DNA from: Chamaea fasciata | Lineage: Eukaryota > Chordata > Aves > Passeriformes > Sylviidae | NCBI GenBank assembly: GCA_029207755.1 | Contig: JARCOQ010000003.1 | Location: forward strand, 42,428,144-42,492,143 | Length of the DNA: 64,000 bases | Reading direction: 5' to 3' | Shown here: piece by piece, positions 58,701-64,000 of the stretch | Layout: every line of letters starts with the position of its first letter | How positions within the stretch are numbered: the stretch's first letter is position 1 | Made by a program: the position numbers and the translations under genes | The notes under the pieces: generated by a model | Seen by the model: only the letters and a program-made list of their open reading frames with translations | What the model was told of the DNA's origin: nothing | The model's database searches: none

Positions 58701-59389
58701 CTATTCCTCTTCCTTTTTGCCTGACTCCCTAAATTTTCAAAGGAACATTGAGAGGATTTACGCTTGACCAATTGTGCCTTCAGAGAAGATCTTGAAAGTT
58801 GAGTTGCATCAACATCGCGTCAGGGCTGCAAATTTGCTTGCAAATCTGCCTCTTTCCGTTGGAAACCAAGTATCTCTAAAATCCTCCAAGTGTCCCACAT
58901 GGAATCTCTGCTTAAATACCCATAGCTGAAGGAGATGAACTGTTCCTTTTCACTTGCATAGTACCTTCAGCTTGTCAGAGATGACTTGCCTGTGAGACCG
59001 CACTCCTTTTGGGAAGGGTGAGCCACAGGGATAGCTGAAGGGTTCCAGTGTTGCCTGGCCGAGCTCAGCGGCCAGCAATGGGCACTCGTAATGGCACCAG
59101 CATTCACAACTACGTCAGGCTTCTGGGATCAGACCAGGATTAATCCTTTACGGGGCTTCTCTTCAGGCATTTGTCTGACAGATGTTATCCTGTGCATTTA
59201 TTTTCCGTTTTTAAATCACAGCAAGGAAAGGATGCATGACTTAACTTGATGTGTAAAGTTGTGGGTTTTGCATGGGCTGTCGCCGTTTGCGCTGCAAACC
59301 AAGGATCTACCTTGTCACTTCTTCTCTCCCAGTTTTCTTTTCTCCCCCTGAGCTCACCTATAGCTGTGGGAAAGACTCAGGAGAGACGC
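55770..59389. other. Intergenic region NUP133-ACTA1, no gene seen
   Basis: About 3.6 kb with only chance-length open frames and no repeat family that I recognise. Distal muscle enhancers of ACTA1 might lie here, but I can point to no clear cluster of MEF2, E-box or CArG sites by eye. Confidence 0.6.
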
Positions 59390-59528
59390 GTTTCCCTTCG
59401 CAGCCCCGAGCCTTGGCACGTGGTGGCCGCGGAGCCGATGGCCGCTCGCCTCCTGCCCCGCCGAGCCCCGCGGGGCTCCCGGCCGCCCCCACCTGCTTTG
59501 CCCTTAACGGGGCCGGTGGTGCCGGGGG

Positions 59529-59538
59529 ATTATTTCGG
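59529..59538 (+). promoter_or_regulatory. Distal CArG-like site
   Basis: ATTATTTCGG preceded by GGGGG. It keeps the AT core and 3' GG of a serum response element but not the 5' CC, so SRF binding would be weak or dependent on the other sites. Confidence 0.35.
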
Positions 59539-59558
59539 CCCCGGCTGCGGGCGGTGGC

Positions 59559-59571
59559 GGGGGGGGGGGGG
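59559..59571 (+). repeat. G13 homopolymer in the ACTA1 promoter
   Basis: Thirteen G in a row within a GGC-rich stretch. It is a candidate G-quadruplex and a likely site of sequencing or assembly length error. Confidence 0.75.
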
Positions 59572-59584
59572 CCCGGCAGACGCG

Positions 59585-59594
59585 CCTTATACGG
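59585..59594 (+). promoter_or_regulatory. Middle CArG-like site CCTTATACGG
   Basis: Matches CC(A/T)6GG except for one C in the AT core. It lies about 90 bases upstream of the perfect CArG box. Bird skeletal actin promoters are known to carry several serum response elements acting together. Confidence 0.6.
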
Positions 59595-59674
59595 CCGGGC
59601 CCGGCTCACCTGGGCCGGGGCCAGGAGCGCCTTCTTTGGGCACCGCCGGGCCGGGGCCGCGCCGGGCCCGACGC

Positions 59675-59684
59675 CCAAATATGG
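59675..59684 (+). promoter_or_regulatory. ACTA1: Proximal CArG box / serum response element CCAAATATGG
   Basis: A perfect CC(A/T)6GG site about 60 bases before the TATA box. It is the expected binding site for SRF, with YY1 as a competing factor known at this promoter in chicken. It is the main muscle-specificity element of skeletal actin genes. Confidence 0.9.
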
Positions 59685-59699
59685 GGACGGCCGGGGCCG

Positions 59700-59706
59700 C
59701 ATTCCT
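59700..59706 (+). promoter_or_regulatory. ACTA1: M-CAT element CATTCCT
   Basis: An exact M-CAT heptamer between the proximal CArG box and the TATA box. TEAD (TEF-1) factors bind this motif, and it is known to act with SRF at avian skeletal actin. Confidence 0.75.
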
Positions 59707-59736
59707 GGGGGCCGGTCGCTGCCGCCGCCCGCCGTG

Positions 59737-62050
<2,314 letters not shown>

Positions 62051-62450
62051 TCACCAGTCATTCTGTCACACCCCTAACGCTGTTGTTTGTCGTCTTTTGC
62101 TCGGGTTCTTCCATCACTTGGGGCCATAGTGTGAGGGCAGTGGGTGGAGGGATGAAGTCCCCACATAGGAGCGGGGCTGGGGAGGGAACAGGACCCAGCC
62201 AGAGGAGCCAGGTCTGTGACTCCCTTGGGGTGCAGGCTGCTCGGGGGTGGCTGAGTGTTGCATCACACTGCTGCCGGGGGCTGCCCTGACACTCCGCAGT
62301 GTGCCTGTCCCAGGCGGGAAAGGGTTACCTGCAGCCTTTGCTTGCAAAATATTTCTTTTGGCTCAGCCTGCCAAAAAAGTAGCCCTGGCATGCTCCCGAG
62401 GAAGGCAAGGCTGGGGCTGAGGGCAGGTGGCGGGTGCAGGTTAAATAAAG

Positions 62451-62828
62451 AGCTTTCCACTCCACTTATGGGAAACCCACCTGCCGTGGTGTTGTCCCTG
62501 GGGGGCTGAGGGCAGCCAGGGCCACTTCCTCACCCTGCCTGACACGCTTGCCCTTGCCAGTGGTCACCCATGAGGAGCTGCCTGCGAAGGGACCACCCCC
62601 TCCTCTGCCCCCTTGAACAACTCACCCCCTCCCGGGATCACATCCTGTACCCAGGAACTCCCGAGGAGCCCGAAGGAAAATCCCAGGGGCTTCCCCTTGC
62701 CACGGGCGTTTGCCTGCCTGTTTGCTGATGAGGAGGCAGAGCAGAATGGGAGGAGGGAAAGGTGCTCCTGGCCAGTCTCATTTCTCACTTGCTGGGGCGA
62801 GGGGGCTCCGGGACCCCCTTTATTTCCA

Positions 62829-62866
<38 letters not shown>

Positions 62867-64000
62867 CCCCCAGGTGCTCCCTCTGGGAGCTCCACTCCCT
62901 CTGGGAGCCATCCTAAAGTCCTACCAGGCTCGGCACATGTTCCTGCATCAGGGCACACGTGCAGAAGCCCTTTGAAGGAAGAGGACTCCTGGGGCACAGG
63001 ACCTTGTCATGAAAGCAGTGCCTGAGTTTCAGGGTGCTCTTTTCCTCTGGGGGACAGCAGTACTAGGGAAAAACAGGCAATTTTCAGATGAACTTCCAGC
63101 CCAGGAAGGTTTTTTGCTTTGCTATGGCTATGCTAATGGCAGATTTGTTTCGGGTTTTGGCTGATTTTACTTGCATTAAAGTGAGCCCCATACATGAGTT
63201 CACTTTTTTTGTTTAGCACTATCCCAAAGCAAAAGCCTGTGGGAGGAGTTGCCCTGGTCCTTCCTTCGTATCTGAGGGCAGAGAGGGCCTCAAGTCAGCC
63301 ATAAGGGCTCTCAGTGGGTGGGGAGGGACTGGAAACTAGTTGCTTCTCAAAAAACAGTTGCTTCTCAAAAAGCCAACAAATTCCTATTACCATTCGTGTA
63401 GGAGTGCATACCCCATCTCTCAGCTCCCTGTTGGGATTTTGGGAGGTGCTTGACATTAAGTCCTCAGTCAGACTTGACCCCTGATCTCAGGTCCAGTTGT
63501 GAATTAGGTAGTGCTATGAGGTGGATTTTAGAACCTGCTTCTGTTATTTAATTAAAAGACTGTTTTAGAAGAACAGATAAAAGTTAGCTTAGAATAGTAG
63601 CCATATGAGTTAAACAGTATTCACACACTCCACTTTTTCACCTGTAATATTCATTTATGGTCCTAAACCCACAATGGAAATAGCTGGTTTTTGAAAAGGG
63701 GAGTGATGCTGAGCCAGCCACTCTCTTCAGCCTGATCAAAATCAAAGGCATCAGGAGATGCTTACTCCTTCAGAATGAAGACCGATATTTCACCAACTTG
63801 TGTTTAGGACCCCTCATGAGCACAGCTGTGGGCAGAGGTGAGTCCTTCAGTAATTTGGGCGTTACACAGGCACTGCCTTGCACCAAGAGGCTGATGCTGC
63901 CATTGGTATATCATTGTCTGCTGTCTCTAACAGTGGAATTTGGTCTCACTCTAACCCACAGCATCAGGTATTCTCAAAAGCCCCAGTGCCAATTTCACCC
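62451..64000. other. Region downstream of ACTA1, no gene seen
   Basis: GC-rich at first, then AT-richer. It holds a (CA)16 microsatellite and short tandem duplications, such as a 16-base block at 63338-63353 repeated at 63356-63371. The open frames are of chance length. Confidence 0.6.
62834..62865. repeat. (CA)16 microsatellite downstream of ACTA1
   Basis: Sixteen uninterrupted CA units. It is expected to be polymorphic in length. Confidence 0.95.

Noticed and set aside
62444..62449. AATAAA as the main ACTA1 poly(A) signal
   Set aside because: It would give a 3' UTR of over 600 bases, whereas the ATTAAA at 62045 with a GT-rich element behind it gives the short UTR usual for actin. Kept as an alternative only.

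Overview
This is a stretch of bird nuclear genome, probably from a passerine. A CR1 LINE fragment of avian type lies in one intron. An LTR that resembles, from memory only, a family common in songbirds lies in another. The three genes are split by many introns with vertebrate splice sites. All three are on the + strand in the order ABCB10 - NUP133 - ACTA1, which is the same order and relative orientation as at human 1q42, so this is a conserved vertebrate block.

Layout. (1) 1-22,014: ABCB10, entered at the last 41 bases of exon 1. Twelve further coding exons run to the stop at 22,014, and a likely poly(A) signal lies at 22,316. Intron 1 is 7.3 kb and contains a stretch that ends in a poly(A) signal and an A14 tract, like the 3' end of a retroposed mRNA. 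Intron 9 carries the CR1. (2) 22,320-24,880: intergenic DNA with no gene that I can support. (3) About 24,880-25,420: CpG-island promoter of NUP133. (4) 25,189-55,553: complete NUP133 with 26 coding exons and 1,153 codons, poly(A) signal at 55,743. It contains one non-canonical GC-AG intron, a probable antisense solo LTR in intron 17 and a 26-bp perfect palindrome with two forkhead cores in intron 22. (5) 55,750-59,390: intergenic, no gene seen. (6) 59,390-62,070: ACTA1, with a compact GC-rich promoter (CArG boxes, M-CAT, TATA), a non-coding first exon and six coding exons giving 377 aa. (7) 62,070-64,000: downstream DNA with a (CA)16 microsatellite and short tandem duplications.

The genes do not form a pathway. 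ABCB10 is a mitochondrial inner-membrane ABC exporter, NUP133 is a scaffold nucleoporin of the Y complex, and ACTA1 is skeletal muscle actin. They share an ancestral neighbourhood and differ in promoter type: CpG-island housekeeping for the first two, TATA/SRF muscle-specific for the third.

I looked for an undescribed system and found none that I can defend. The points most worth following up are the GC-AG intron, the forkhead palindrome, the 20-bp-spaced repeat in the NUP133 promoter, the poly(A)-tailed segment in ABCB10 intron 1, the ABCB10 C-terminal tail, and the GC-rich NUP133 exon 18 next to the LTR. Exon boundaries were read by eye from splice sites, reading phase and remembered vertebrate orthologues. 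No alignment was run.
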